Shown here piece by piece: positions 8,786-18,705 of a stretch of 64,000 nucleotides of DNA (its first letter is position 1; each line of letters begins with the position of its first letter). Made by a program: the position numbers and the translations under genes. The notes under the pieces are model-generated. The model ran no database searches. It had not been told where the DNA came from and was given only the letters and a program-made list of their open reading frames with translations. The DNA lies in the NCBI RefSeq assembly GCF_013456555.2, contig NZ_CP084885.1, positions 62,001 through 126,000 of the forward strand. Direction: 5' to 3'. Origin of the DNA: Natrinema zhouii (GTDB lineage: Archaea; Halobacteriota; Halobacteria; Halobacteriales; Natrialbaceae).

Positions 8786-9296
8786 GGCATAAAACAGAGG
8801 CCAGAATACGCAACTTGGGTTAATACCATCAATATTTTTTCATATAATAATGAAGAGCGAGGTAGTCTATTGAATAATCTATCTCATAATTATATTTATA
8901 ATAGTAATGTATATATAATATATACGTACTAAAAAATATATAAATTGGATATTACTAATATAGTATATAATGTAGAACGGATCTCAGTGTACTCGCGCTC
9001 ATTCGGTTTTGATCTCACTGAGAGTAATGTCGATATTAGCCGATCTTTCAGCTGAGCGTGCCCAATTAAATCAGCTATGATATGACGGAGAACACAGAGG
9101 ACCACGCTACTAGTTCAGCGCTCTTTTCTACTAGCCAAACATAAGTACTAGGCTAGTCTAAATCCAGTATGTGGAACACAGCATATCTGCTGCACTTGAT
9201 ACGAACTAGACGTAGCTGCACTGGTGGAGGCCATCTGACCGTACTAACACACTCACCGTTATACCGTAGCTATTCAGAATCATTGGAGGATACTGA
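8786..9296. other. Long AT-rich gene-free region upstream of csp remnant and ZIP gene
   Basis: About 510 bases contain runs of A/T-only sequence around 8880-8970 (multiple TATATA). It is the former promoter region of the split csp gene and the upstream region of the plus-strand ZIP transporter. No ORF with coding character was recognised. Confidence 0.45.
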
Positions 9297-10217
9297 ATGA
9301 CGATTGAAGAGCTGTTTGTTGAGCTGGTCGGAACAGACCCAGTGGTTCAGGGGCTCGCTGGTGGGCTTGTCATTGCATTTTTCAACTTCGTCGGCGCATC
9401 GGTCGTCCTCATCTGGCGAAACCCGACCGAAAAACGGCTTGACGCCGCGCTTGGATTCGCTGCCGGGGTCATGCTCTCAGCGAGTTTTACGAGCTTGCTT
9501 CTCCCCGGCATTGAGTTCGCGTCCGAACCAGGATACCGCGCGCTCCAACTCGGCGGCGTCGCGCTTGCAGGTGTCGTTCCCGTACTCGTCGGATTCTTCC
9601 TGGGCGTCGCAGTCCTCGATCGCGGTGAACGGTGGATCCAATACATCGGTCCCGTGATCAGTAGTCGACTTGTCCCCGATTCAGAAACGCAGACTGACGG
9701 CGGGGGGGATAGTCACGGGCACGCCCACTTCGCTGGATCGACAACCACTGAATCCGGTTCAGTGAACGCCCGTGTGATGTCCGTCCTGCTGTTTACGGTT
9801 GCCATCACGCTGCATAATATGCCGGAAGGACTCGCGGTCGGGGTCGGCTTCGGGAGCGGTGATGTTTCAGGGGGTATCGCGCTCATGCTCGCGATCGGGA
9901 TTCAGAACATCCCGGAAGGACTCGCAGTCTCGGTCGCGGCAATTAACGCTGGTCTCGGCCGTCGCTGGTACGCGGCGGTCGCAGGCATTCGCGCTGGCCT
10001 CGTCGAGATCCCACTCGCGCTCTTCGGCGCGTGGGCCGTCACAGTTGCTGCTCCACTACTGCCGTACGCGATGGGGTTCGCTGCTGGCGGGATGCTCTAC
10101 GTCATCGGCGACGAAATCATCCCTGCAACGCACTCACGCGGCTACGAACGAGTCGCAACACTCGGGCTGATGATCGGCGCGGCGCTCATGCTCACGCTCG
10201 ACGTGGTGCTCGCATAG
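9297..10217 (+). CDS. ZIP family metal transporter (GufA/ZupT-like)
   Basis: A 306-residue protein with eight hydrophobic segments. A cytosolic His-rich loop (SHGHAHF, residues about 139-145) separates the two halves. TM4 carries HNMPEG and TM5 carries NIPEG, the paired motifs that build the ZIP metal site; the second motif has Asn where many ZIPs have His. ZIP proteins import divalent metals such as Zn, Fe or Mn. No adjacent regulator gene is present. The gene appears intact and monocistronic. Confidence 0.87.
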   Translation: MTIEELFVELVGTDPVVQGLAGGLVIAFFNFVGASVVLIWRNPTEKRLDAALGFAAGVMLSASFTSLLLPGIEFASEPGYRALQLGGVALAGVVPVLVGFFLGVAVLDRGERWIQYIGPVISSRLVPDSETQTDGGGDSHGHAHFAGSTTTESGSVNARVMSVLLFTVAITLHNMPEGLAVGVGFGSGDVSGGIALMLAIGIQNIPEGLAVSVAAINAGLGRRWYAAVAGIRAGLVEIPLALFGAWAVTVAAPLLPYAMGFAAGGMLYVIGDEIIPATHSRGYERVATLGLMIGAALMLTLDVVLA

Positions 10218-10314
10218 CCTTATAGCGGAAAGTTACTCCGTCTAATTTGTCTCATCACTACGCGTGCTCGGTCCGTTCAAGAAGCGTGTTCTGAGACAAC
10301 TAAGCAAGAGGAGC

Positions 10315-10890
10315 TCAGCAGACCGCAAGCGATCGAATCCCTGCTGCCACTGTTCCTGCCTTGATCCACGTTCCGTCCCCGTCACAGCTGATGAGTCGGC
10401 CATCGTTCGTCCCCGCCAGCACACGCCCGTCGACGACAGTCCACGCGAGAACAACCTCAGCTAGTCCTCCGGGATAGGAGACGGTCTCAATCGTTTCGCC
10501 GGAATCCGTCGACTCCACCAGTATCGCATCAGCACCATCCTCTCCGCTCTACGTCCCTGGCGAACTTCGTGCCGCCGCTGCATACAATCGCCCATCAACT
10601 GCGTAAGCCTCGCGGGAGTACCGATGATTAAATTTGGTGTCGAAACGCGTCCACGATTGCCCGGCATCGCACGTTCGGTAGAGCCCGTCGGCACACGAGG
10701 CGACGTACTTGTCTCGCCTCAAGGATGAACACGTGATGGATGTCATCGTGAACGCCGTTGCGACGCTCGGTCCACATCTCGCCTTAATCCTCGCTCACAT
10801 GGACACCGCCGACCTCAACGCCGGCAATCACGCGGTCGGGCGTATCCGGATGCACGCCAAGACTCCGCATGTGACTTCGTTGCACCGCGC
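10315..10890 (-). pseudogene. Beta-propeller (BNR/sialidase-like repeat) protein, decayed
   Basis: Reading the minus strand, repeat-like blades can be followed through three frames: GVHPDTPDRVIAGVEVGG (about 10850) with an in-frame stop, then a frameshift to YVASCADGLYRTCDAGQSW (about 10700), then VVDGRVLAGTNDGRLISC (about 10400) ending at 10315. The S/A-x-D-x-G-x-S/T-W Asp-box-like pattern suggests a BNR/photosystem assembly factor-like propeller known in haloarchaea. At least two frameshifts and one stop make it non-functional. Confidence 0.55.
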
Positions 10891-11317
10891 TATGTGAGCG
10901 TTCTGCACCTAATTACGCTGTACTACTTTCTAGAAATAAATACACATCTGGTCGCATGAAAGCGATGCAATCAGCGTGTAAATCGTTTCAATGACTACTA
11001 TAGAATCGTTGTTGTTTCTCGAAGTGAACAATCGGTCTGATGGAGGCGGACGGCGAACACTCTGACGGGCGGCGCCGTTAGCATATTCTCCTAAGATTCT
11101 TCTAAATTCAAGTCATTTCTATCGCTGAGTAGACCTATGAGAATCTTGACTGGTTAACTCAATTATCTCCTATCTATTAAATTATGATTATGGCATATTT
11201 GATAATCCTCGTGACATATACATAAATAACCATAACTAGCGCTAGTAACCTAAACAATGGTTGAAAAAGCAGGCTCGCTACTAATAACCCATGCTATCAA
11301 ATATATGGCTGGAATCC
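10891..11317. other. Intergenic, no gene seen
   Basis: About 430 bases without a convincing ORF. The last 150 bases before 11318 are A/T-rich and should hold the promoter of the DUF305 gene. Confidence 0.4.
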
Positions 11318-11962
11318 ATGACACAAAATGAAGATCAGTATGAAACAGTAGATGATAACCTGTTCCGCAGATCGGTTCTGAAGACAGGTATGCTCACTTC
11401 TAGTGGGCTTGCCCTAGGACTATCTGGAGCAACGCCTGTTAGCGCTGGGGAGGAGAGTACTGGAGCTAAGGACACTCAAGATCTGAATTTGGCAGATGTT
11501 TCTTATCTGCAATTATTGGCATATCATCATCGAAGTGCTATTCAAATGGGTGAAATGGCCCTTGAGCGGGTCGAGCATCAGGAATTACACGAATTCCTAG
11601 AAATGTCTATACAAAAGCAAACTGAAGGAATACAGAGAATAAAAGACATTCTCTCAGACGCTGGAATTGATCCCGGAGAGGCGCTAGACATTAACCTTGA
11701 CGATATTCGAGTACTAGTCACGGCGATCCCAGGAGAACCAAAGCCAAATGAACTTGCATACCTAGAATCATTGGAGGGTGAAGAGTTTGATTTGCGGTTT
11801 TTGGAGGTTTTCCCTTACCATCACCATGGGGCAATTCAGATGTCAAAGGAAGTCATGAAAGAATGTGGATCCACTGAAGTTGAAAAACTAGCTAACAACA
11901 CTATCGAAACACAATTAGAGGGTATTACTCAAATGTACCAATGGTATCTTGAATGGATCTGA
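11318..11962 (+). CDS. Tat-exported DUF305 protein
   Basis: About 214 residues. The N-terminus has a twin-arginine signal (FRRSVLKTGMLTSSGLALGL) followed by GATPVSAG, a likely cleavage region. The mature part has the two DUF305 helical hairpins with paired His signatures, AYHHRSAIQMGEMAL and PYHHHGAIQMSKEVM. DUF305 proteins are ferritin-like helical proteins often encoded with metal and oxidase genes; metal binding by the HH motifs is inferred. I prefer ATG 11318 over the in-frame ATG 11291 because it gives a normal-length signal. The base composition is more A/T-rich than its neighbours, possibly from horizontal transfer. Confidence 0.82.
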   Translation: MTQNEDQYETVDDNLFRRSVLKTGMLTSSGLALGLSGATPVSAGEESTGAKDTQDLNLADVSYLQLLAYHHRSAIQMGEMALERVEHQELHEFLEMSIQKQTEGIQRIKDILSDAGIDPGEALDINLDDIRVLVTAIPGEPKPNELAYLESLEGEEFDLRFLEVFPYHHHGAIQMSKEVMKECGSTEVEKLANNTIETQLEGITQMYQWYLEWI

Positions 11963-12050
11963 CTGCCATTAATTGGTAATCCCGAATATTTAACTCTCTA
12001 AGACACTGTCTAGTTTTGCACTTCCTCGACTGGTGTTTTTCGTCGAGAGC

Positions 12051-12182
12051 TTAATACGATTTTTGCTGATTGTAGTAATATACGAACTGTTCAAGCCACT
12101 CGCGGACGCTCGCCCGACTGCCCACCCATGAGTTATGGAAGCGGTCGACACGCATTTTGAGGGTGTGAAACCACTTTTCGAT
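12051..12182 (-). pseudogene. C-terminal fragment of IS6-family transposase
   Basis: Minus-strand residues include KWFHTLKMRVDRFHNSW, SVREWLEQFVYYYN and QQKSY at the stop. This is the C-terminal end of the DDE domain of haloarchaeal IS6-type transposases. Its 5' part is replaced by the left end of a degenerate IS4 element beginning at 12183. Only about 44 codons remain. Confidence 0.7.
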
Positions 12183-12990
12183 CTGTCCCATTTCGGGTAT
12201 TAAATCCGACGTGGGTCCGTCAGACCGGAGTGATGAAAACACAAATCGAACGTCCGATCGAAAGCACCTCCCCGCCAACCGTCGGGGCTACCTTTTACTC
12301 GCTGCTCGGCGCAGTCGACATGAGTCCATCGCCGACGACTTCGAAATCGGCACTATACCGCCAAACACGACTTTGATAACCACCTCAAAGTTGCCATCTT
12401 CGAGGGAGTCGACCCATCCGATTCGCTTGACAAGCTCGCTGAGAAAACTGATACCCACGATCAGGTGGCGTTCATGGCTGGTTCTACCTTCTCTCGATTG
12501 ACGAACAACCGCGACTACCGTGCGGTCGTTCGTCTCTTCTTCGAGCTGCTTCATTCATCGCAACTCTACCATCAACGCGGTGTCCAACGCAAACGCCTCG
12601 ACTGGCTAGAGTGAGCCGTTGTGGCGACTGATGCTACGAATCTTCCGCTCACTTGATTGATCAATATCCCAAGCGAGAGCCATGAAATTGAGATTCTACG
12701 TGTGATTTAGCCGGGTGAGAATGGCCTTCACCTCAATCTAGCTGCACGTGTTGACGGCGACACCAAGCACCCGCTTGGCGTCACGGTCACGCCAGGCGTA
12801 ATGTGGGAGCTAACACAGTTCGATCATCTTCAGAGCGATGTTGAGGTCTTTGCAGACCTCGACTCGCCAATTCACGCGTTCGACCGCGGCTACCTCGATT
12901 ACGAGCGGTTCTGCTCACTCAAAGAGCGTGGCAAGGACTTCATCTGTCTGCTCCAGATGGACGCACGCGTCGACGTCTTGGGAACGTACT
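12183..12990 (+). pseudogene. Degenerate IS4-type (ISH8-like) element, 3' truncated
   Basis: It starts with CTGTCCCATTTCGGGTATT, matching the left end of the complete element at 7122. It then follows the same transposase with frameshifts and stops (a stop after RLDWLE at about 12612). A readable late part is TQFDHLQSDVEVFADLDSP (12810-12870). Homology ends near 12985, before the transposase C-terminus, so about 40% of the element is missing. It lies directly upstream of tbp. Confidence 0.8.
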
Positions 12991-13065
12991 ACAGTAAGAG
13001 TCTGAGCTTCGTTATGAGCTGAAAGTACTGGTTTGATATTAGTCCATTAGAAAGTACGTTGTACC

Positions 13066-13626
13066 ATGACCGAGTCCACGGAGACGATTGAGATTGAGAA
13101 CGTGGTTGCGTCGACGGGGATCGACCAGGAACTCAATCTCGAACAGTTAGGAGAGGATCTAGATAGTGTGAAATACGACCCCGAGCAATTCCCTGGACTC
13201 GTGTATCGGACTCAAGATCCGAACGCCACTGCCCTCATTTTCCGGTCGGGGAAAATTGTCTCTACCGGGGCCAATAGTGGAGAAGCTGTTCATGAGTCGC
13301 TGACCATCGTTTTCGCTGCGCTGCGAGAGCTCGGAATCGCAGTCACGGAATCAGCTACGATTGAGATTCAAAACATCGTCGGCAGTGTTGACTTCGGACA
13401 TCAGCTTAACCTCAACGCAATCGCAATCGGGCTTGGCCTCGAAAGTGTCGAGTACGAACCGGAACAATTCCCTGGTCTGGTGTATCGACTCGAGGAACCG
13501 TCGGCTGTTGCGTTGCTCTTCGGGAGTGGAAAAGCCGTGATCACTGGAGCAAAAAGAATCGAGGATATCACACAGACAACGGAGGCCGTTGAAGCGCGAC
13601 TCACGGATCTCGGCTTGTTCGGGTAA
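13066..13626 (+). CDS. tbp: TATA-box-binding protein
   Basis: A 186-residue protein made of two direct repeats of about 90 residues. Each repeat begins IEIENVVAS/IEIQNIVGS and contains YDPEQFPGLVYR/YEPEQFPGLVYR and a FxSGKxVxTGA motif, the saddle-shaped TBP fold. It binds TATA elements and recruits TFB and RNA polymerase. Haloarchaeal megaplasmids often carry extra tbp genes that steer subsets of promoters. Both repeats are complete, so it is probably functional. Confidence 0.95.
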   Translation: MTESTETIEIENVVASTGIDQELNLEQLGEDLDSVKYDPEQFPGLVYRTQDPNATALIFRSGKIVSTGANSGEAVHESLTIVFAALRELGIAVTESATIEIQNIVGSVDFGHQLNLNAIAIGLGLESVEYEPEQFPGLVYRLEEPSAVALLFGSGKAVITGAKRIEDITQTTEAVEARLTDLGLFG

Positions 13627-13692
13627 CAGTAAATAATAGCATGGTTTCTCTAGAAGAACTCGTGAAACTCGGGGTAAGTACAGGCCAACGAC

Positions 13693-14151
13693 TTACCGAC
13701 TGATACGAATGACGGACAGCTTGAAATCGTCGAATTCCCGTATCACGTCAAGAAACTCGTTCGGATCAACTGGCTTTTCCATGACTGCATCTTCATCCGC
13801 ATCGTGGTCGAGGTCGCGCGATTTGATGAGGTCTTCGTCCATTCCAGACAGAACGATGACGGGAACGTCGTCCAGTTCGGGATGATGTTTGATTTCGTGC
13901 AAGACATCTTCCCCATCCACGCGCGGTAAGTTGAGGTCTAATAGGACGATATCCGGACGAGGGGCGTCCTCATATTTGTCTTGACGGTGAATAAAGTCCA
14001 GTGCGGCTTGGCCATCGGTCATGGTATGGAGCTGGTTGTTGATCTGGCCGTCACTGAAGGCCTCTTCGAGAAGACGTACATCCCCCGGATTGTCTTCAAT
14101 TAGTAATATTTGCGCCTCATTTGTGGGTGAAGGGCAGCGTTCCATAACCAA
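13693..14151 (-). CDS. Single-domain response regulator (CheY/Rcp1-like)
   Basis: A 152-residue receiver domain: acidic pair IEDNPGD (residues about 18-24), phospho-acceptor Asp72 in VLLDLNLPRVDG, Ser in VIVLSGMDED, and Lys in VMEKPVDP. No output domain is attached. The form with a helical linker before the acidic pair is typical of haloarchaeal receiver proteins paired with distant histidine kinases. No kinase gene is adjacent. It converges on tbp with about 65 bp between stops. Confidence 0.88.
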   Translation of the reverse strand: MVMERCPSPTNEAQILLIEDNPGDVRLLEEAFSDGQINNQLHTMTDGQAALDFIHRQDKYEDAPRPDIVLLDLNLPRVDGEDVLHEIKHHPELDDVPVIVLSGMDEDLIKSRDLDHDADEDAVMEKPVDPNEFLDVIREFDDFKLSVIRISR

Positions 14152-14639
14152 TCATATTAGTGTGAAGGTATAAGTGTCTCGGCTGGTAGGGGATATATCC
14201 GTATCTCTAGTGATCAGTCGTTACATATCAAAATGAGACCTTTTCATCAGAGCAAATAGAATATCACAGATACTTCTCTTCCCATTCTCGACGCTGTTCA
14301 ATCATATTGAGTCGTAACCGATTTCATTCGCCATATTCATTCGTCTGCCCGGTAAATATAAATATTTTGACGTACCGAAACGCTATTGCTACGTTGAAGG
14401 GTTACTGTCGGGATTGACCAACTCGACCTACGAGCCTTACAGCCCGAAGTTGAGGACGATGAACATCAACACGGTCACAAACATGAACGCCACCTTGTCC
14501 TCTGGTGATTCGAGACTGTTCTTAACCCAATCACCGACCAATTCGATGTTTCTTCGGGGGTATCGCGATTGTCCATACTCGTACTTTAGCTAATTCACGG
14601 GATAACTCAACCCTGCCAAATAGTCTTTATTACGTATCA

Positions 14640-14725
14640 TTCTCGAACCCGCTCAAGCACAGCCCCAGCCGTCTCGTCCCCAACTCCATACACGTCCTCC
14701 AACCGGCCCCGGTCCCCGGGCACGG
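14640..14725 (-). pseudogene. Helix-hairpin-helix C-terminal fossil, copy 1
   Basis: The minus frame reads RLEDVYGVGDETAGAVLERVRE and then a stop. VYGVGDETA is a GxG-type hairpin as found in HhH DNA-binding domains. It is nearly identical to the segment at 15025-15205, so the two are duplicates of one lost gene. Confidence 0.4.
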
Positions 14726-14923
14726 CCTCTGAATAGTGTCACTCACCTTCTCCTCACAACCCTGCATCGGACGGCCCAATAACTTTCCTTGTTACCGTCC
14801 CACATTATGTTGATCTGCCATTGACGCGTTACTGGCACACCAGGCAGATCACGCAGTGAACCGTGCGCCAACCAATCCCCCGAGACCCTTGGGCTGAACC
14901 CTCGGCTGTCTACGACCTATACA

Positions 14924-14962
14924 GGGGGCAAACGCAGCCGTCACTCTCACTGCGTTTGTCCT
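14924..14962. repeat. Stem-loop, CAAACGCAG arms
   Basis: GGCAAACGCAG is followed after 13 nt by CTGCGTTTGTCC, giving a strong hairpin. A similar hairpin lies at 15352-15387. Confidence 0.55.
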
Positions 14963-15024
14963 TTCGAGAACCAGGATGAAAAACGTATCATGCAGGTAGT
15001 GACAGCGCTGTTCTGACGACGGCT

Positions 15025-15205
15025 ATCCGTCCCGAACCCTATCCAATACAGCCCTAGCCGTCTCGTCCCCAACTCCATACACGCTCTCCAGTCGCGTCCG
15101 TTCGCTCCCTCGAAGCTCGCCCAGACTGTCGAACTCCCGGGCAATCGCCTTCGAGGTCGCCGGCCCGTCCCTGTACTCGACAGGCCAAGCGTTATCCGAT
15201 TCCTC
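15025..15205 (-). pseudogene. Helix-hairpin-helix C-terminal fossil, copy 2
   Basis: The minus frame reads from a stop through EYRDGPATSKAIAREF, LGELRGSERTRLESVYGV and GDETARAVLDRVRDG to a stop. Two successive HhH-like units are visible. No start or N-terminal domain is left. Confidence 0.45.
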
Positions 15206-15351
15206 GGTACAGTATCACACGGTCTGCCCGAAAAACCGATGACTGGGACTTCACGGGCAGATCATGCCGTGACCGACTCGGCGCTCGCCAGTGGCGGTGA
15301 GTGCTCGCATTGAACCACTGAACCTAACCATCCGATTGCCTGTTCAAGCCA

Positions 15352-15387
15352 GGGACAAGCGCATTCACCTCGGTATACGTTTGTCCC
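15352..15387. repeat. Stem-loop, GGGACAAGCG / CGTTTGTCCC arms
   Basis: GGGACAAGCG and CGTTTGTCCC are separated by 16 nt. The arm sequence matches the stem at 14924-14962, so the two belong to one repeat family accompanying the two HhH fossils. Confidence 0.5.
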
Positions 15388-15868
15388 ATTCCCTGTAGTC
15401 GTGAAAAGTCCCAGCGGGATGATCCAGCGATCGGCCCCTCGTCTAAGGGCAGTTGTCGCCATCTTAGTCCCCTTCACCGGGGACAGCCTCCCTCGTACTC
15501 GTGTACTCCCTCACGATTACCTTCGAGGACAGCTCCATACAATTCCGATGACGAATGACGATACTACTGATGTCCAAAGTTAATGAACGCAGTACAGCTA
15601 GACAGCCAGTTACGCCGGATCAGTCGCGAACATTCGCGAGCCCTGCGGATGTCTCGACTTATCACGCTCGTAGACCAGCCGCTCAGAACTGACATTGTGG
15701 CCGCCCGCGACACAGGGCCACGTCAACCACGCCATCCCCTACTCTATCCTTGATATAGATCAGCGAGCTGCGCCCCTCAAGTCGTTCGAGTGGCGCTTTA
15801 CTATAGCCACTTCGGAGGGTGTCATAGAACAGTTACCATACCAGAGAGCAAGGTGAACGCTGAGGTGG

Positions 15869-16488
15869 ATGTGTTCAGCGCCCCTGCAAAATACTCCTTC
15901 GGTAGAGACGTTCTTCAATATCGTGGAGACAGAGACGCTAGCGTTGTTTGAGTATCTCTCCTTCGAGTTTCTTGAAGAGTTCGACGTGTTCGCCCCGGCG
16001 AAGACGGGGCGAACACGAGACCACAAACCATCCGAGATGATGCGTGGCTTCATTCATTGCTACTACCGCAACATCTATGGAATTCGTCCCGTCGAACGAG
16101 AGCTTCGAAACACGGTCGTCTGGCTCAGCTGTGGCTTCGATCGACCGCCGTCGAGAGACGCGGTCGATCGCTTTCTCACTGATCTTGGACACGTCGTTGA
16201 CGAGATCTTTGACCATCTCGTCGAGCAGGCCGCCTACCGCGGCCTGCTCGACCTAACCTACTGCATCGATTCGACCGACGTGAGAACGATGCCCGCCGAT
16301 CAAGATGCGTCGAAATGCTACGATCCAACCGCTGAAGAATACTACTACGGTTATGGCTGTACGATCGTCTCGACCGGACAAAAGATCCCTATCGCCGCGG
16401 AATTCACCAAGAGCAAACAAGCGCCAGAAGAGACGGCGATGCGCGTCACACGTGACGCGCTCGCCGTCGAACAGCCAATCTGGATGAT
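15869..16488 (+). pseudogene. DDE transposase of the GGGTGTCATAGAA-ended element, 3' truncated
   Basis: About 207 residues remain. An N-terminal helical region is followed by CIDSTDVRTMPADQDA (first catalytic Asp) and YGYGCTIVSTGQKIPIAAEF. The frame is cut by the left inverted repeat of the IS5-type element at 16489, within WMI, where a second Asp motif would be expected. The C-terminal catalytic part was not found beyond the insertion, so sequence was lost. Confidence 0.75.
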
Positions 16489-17419
16489 CTGCCGTGTTGA
16501 ATAGATGCTGAGTCATGGTTAGAGCGACTCACACAGCGGTTCAATGTTGATGAGGGCGAACATCAAGACGATCTCACGGAACTGTCGATACCAGCGAAGC
16601 GCTCGCACGGCATCGCCGAGCGAGCGCTTCGTTGTTGAGTATGAGGTTTCAGCCATCCAGCGCTGAGAGTAGCCTTTTGCCCGGATGAGTGCGTTATGTC
16701 CTACCGTGAGCGGTCTCGATCCACGCTGTAAAATGAGTGGATCGACACCGAGCGCGTAGAACTCATATTTTGTGACCCAGTTGTGGAACGCTTTGTCCGC
16801 CGCGACGGACAGCAGGTCGTCCGCGTTCCGGCGGACGACCTGCGGCCCGGTCTTCGTATCGTGTTTCCACCGGGCCGAGATATGGACGTCAAGAATAGCA
16901 AGGGACTCCCTGTCGGTTAATGTCGTCACTTTCAGCGTTTGAACGGTACTTCCCGACCGCTGGCGGTAGTACGATGAGGCTGAACGACGGTCGAAGAACG
17001 TGCTGTCGAGTGCTGCGTGGCCAGACTGCGGGTGTTGCTGCGCGGAAACGCGCAGCAACGCCCGCCATACCCACATTTTCAGCCGGTCGAACGACTTGTA
17101 GATCGTCGTGTACTCCGGCAGATCGTCCCGATCTAGGCCGAGTATATCACGAATCTCAGTCATGTACTCCAGTCGATTCGGCGTTTCGCGGTAGCTATGG
17201 CCCTCTTCGAGCCGAAAACAGTGCAGTACGACATGGACCCAGCGGGCGAACCCGCCGCTGGCGGGCTCGCCCGCGTGCTTCCCCAACGCTTGTTTGGCTA
17301 GGTGGCGACACTGCTCAACGAAGTCGAGGAGATCGACTTCCATGGACAGAGTTGATTTCTTCGACTTCACCTTTCTAACCCGCGATATCAACCGATTAGA
17401 TCGCTATTCAACACGGCAG
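16489..17419 (-). mobile_element. IS5-type insertion sequence, complete
   Basis: A 931-bp element with perfect 16-bp inverted repeats CTGCCGTGTTGAATAG (16489-16504) and CTATTCAACACGGCAG (17404-17419). It contains one transposase gene filling most of its length. No matching target duplication is seen at the two flanks, consistent with an adjacent deletion after insertion. Confidence 0.82.
16519..17391 (-). CDS. IS5-family transposase
   Basis: A 290-residue transposase. ALDSTFFDRRSASSYY carries the first Asp, the SVAADKAFHNW segment the second, and the R/E region is near the C-terminus (SQRWMAETSYSTTKRSLGD). Length and organisation fit haloarchaeal IS5-group transposases. It is intact and inserted antisense to the transposase it interrupts. 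Confidence 0.85.
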   Translation of the reverse strand: MISRVRKVKSKKSTLSMEVDLLDFVEQCRHLAKQALGKHAGEPASGGFARWVHVVLHCFRLEEGHSYRETPNRLEYMTEIRDILGLDRDDLPEYTTIYKSFDRLKMWVWRALLRVSAQQHPQSGHAALDSTFFDRRSASSYYRQRSGSTVQTLKVTTLTDRESLAILDVHISARWKHDTKTGPQVVRRNADDLLSVAADKAFHNWVTKYEFYALGVDPLILQRGSRPLTVGHNALIRAKGYSQRWMAETSYSTTKRSLGDAVRALRWYRQFREIVLMFALINIEPLCESL

Positions 17420-17844
17420 TTTCTGCAGTAATCAGGAGGGTGACGCTGTTCCAGCGACAGAAACATATCTATTACGAGTGGTTCAAGGACGGTCCACTCG
17501 AGCGCGGTGCAGACAAATCTACAAAGCAGGTCACTGTTGCTGTTCGGCAGTGTGTTTGTCGCTGCAATGGATGCTATCTGACGGTCGGGATAGCACACAT
17601 AATCAGAACTGTTCCTCGGGGGATTTCCTGTGGTGAGGAGTCCTACGATGATTTTCCACTTTTATGTTCACTTGAGTACGATAGTCATTGAGTTAAAATC
17701 TCGCACACAGACTCCACTTTCTAAACGCTCACTTCGCATACGTAGTTGCCGTTCAGTACAGAGCAAGGAGTTGCCGCTGCGGTTGGATCGCAAGGAATGC
17801 ACCCGCGAGCGACCACCGGGAGCGAGCGGCCTTTTTAGCATAGA

Positions 17845-17895
17845 TTTTTGCGCCGAGCGGTTCCGAGCGAAGCGAGGAATCCCGAGGCGCAAAAA
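17845..17895. repeat. Long hairpin TTTTTGCGCC / GGCGCAAAAA
   Basis: Ten-base perfect arms enclose a loop that itself contains GAGCGAAGCGAGGAAT, a purine-rich sequence of the kind found in haloarchaeal miniature elements. It may be a terminator or a MITE remnant. Confidence 0.45.
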
Positions 17896-17981
17896 GGTAC
17901 GTCTGCAAGTGTAGTGAATGAATAGTTCGATTCAGATCGAGTGAAAAGAACGACATGCGGATCGTTCTATGACACCCACTA

Positions 17982-18303
17982 ATGACGACAATTGACCCTG
18001 AAACGCTTCGGGAACAATTAGAGAACGGAGAGGATGTGTGCGTGGTTGATATTCGGCCAGAAGAGGACTATGAGGGGGACTATATCGAAGGAGTACAAAT
18101 CGCCCAATTCGAGAGGCTCTCCTTTCGGGAGATGTCGGCACCGCAATTGCTGAGTTGGATGACCTGCCAGACGATGAAGAACTCGTCACGGTCTGTGACA
18201 CGGGTGTTGCCTCGACAGAGACAGCACGGCTGCTCAAGATCAAGGCCGAGACGCAAATGCCCTTGATGGTGGTTTAAACGCATGGAAATGTGAACAGAAA
18301 TAA
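17982..18303 (+). pseudogene. Rhodanese-domain protein, frameshifted
   Basis: It begins MTTIDPETLREQL with CVVDIRPEEDYEGDYIEG, a rhodanese N-terminal signature. After about residue 45 the frame shifts (GTAIAELDDLPDDEELVTV, then VCDTGVASTETARLL with the CxxG active-site Cys). It shifts again to ANALDGGLNAWK before the stop at 18303. Two frameshifts in about 107 codons indicate a pseudogene. It abuts the IS right end, just 5 bp away. Confidence 0.75.
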
Positions 18304-18705
18304 CCGATAAGTTTGCACTTGTAATGAGTAAATTGCTGTCTTTTGCTTCTAGACAAACGATTGCTCTATACTGCGCTTCGCGCTTCTTTCCCAGGGAAGT
18401 CATAAGCAAGCGATTGGTTTGTAGGAAACTATCTTCCGAACCTCTGGCCGGTCGCACAGGAAATTTCGTATATCTATATACAGTTTATGCATATTTCGGG
18501 AGTTTCAACCAAGATTCTGTGTTGTCTGGTTGTCCAGACCAGACAACCGTACACCACAAACACTAAGAGAGCTAACTGTATTGCTCTATCCACCGAAACC
18601 CATGCCCTTAGAATCGCCACCAGACGCAGCGAACGGCCTTCTTCGCCGCTCCAGCGCCACCCAGCGGGGGAAATATAAATGACGCCGAAGAACGTATCCA
18701 AGAAT
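18304..18705. other. Intergenic upstream of the MNT-HEPN-integrase operon
   Basis: No gene recognised. A hairpin GGTTGTC-7 nt-GACAACC lies at 18528-18548. The final 60 bp before 18706 should hold the operon promoter (AATATAAATGACG around 18670-18683). Confidence 0.4.

Larger units (their letters stand above)
14152..15814. other. 1.66-kb gene-poor region with helix-hairpin-helix fossils and palindromes
   Basis: No intact gene of normal size is seen. At 14456-14560 (minus) a short membrane tail is readable (DWVKNSLESPEDKVAFMFV) with frame breaks. Two copies of an HhH-type segment occur (14640-14725 and 15025-15205). Two related stem-loops lie at 14924-14962 and 15352-15387. A 41-codon minus ORF at 15610-15735 (begins MAWLTWPC) has no recognised family. 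It reads as decayed plasmid DNA rather than a functional array. Confidence 0.45.
15815..17977. mobile_element. Composite/nested IS remnant bounded by GGGTGTCATAGAA ends
   Basis: The left end GAGGGTGTCATAGAAC (15815) and right end TTCTATGACACCC (17965-17977) are inverted copies. The last 70 bp match the right end of the 502-bp element at 32407-32908. Inside are a truncated transposase (15869-16488), a complete IS5-type insertion (16489-17419) and about 550 bp of unassigned DNA. The flanks show no target duplication, so deletion or rearrangement has occurred. Confidence 0.65.

Noticed and set aside
15869..16504. Complete 211-residue transposase
   Set aside because: Its last codons and stop come from the terminal repeat of the inserted IS5-type element, so it is a truncated gene.
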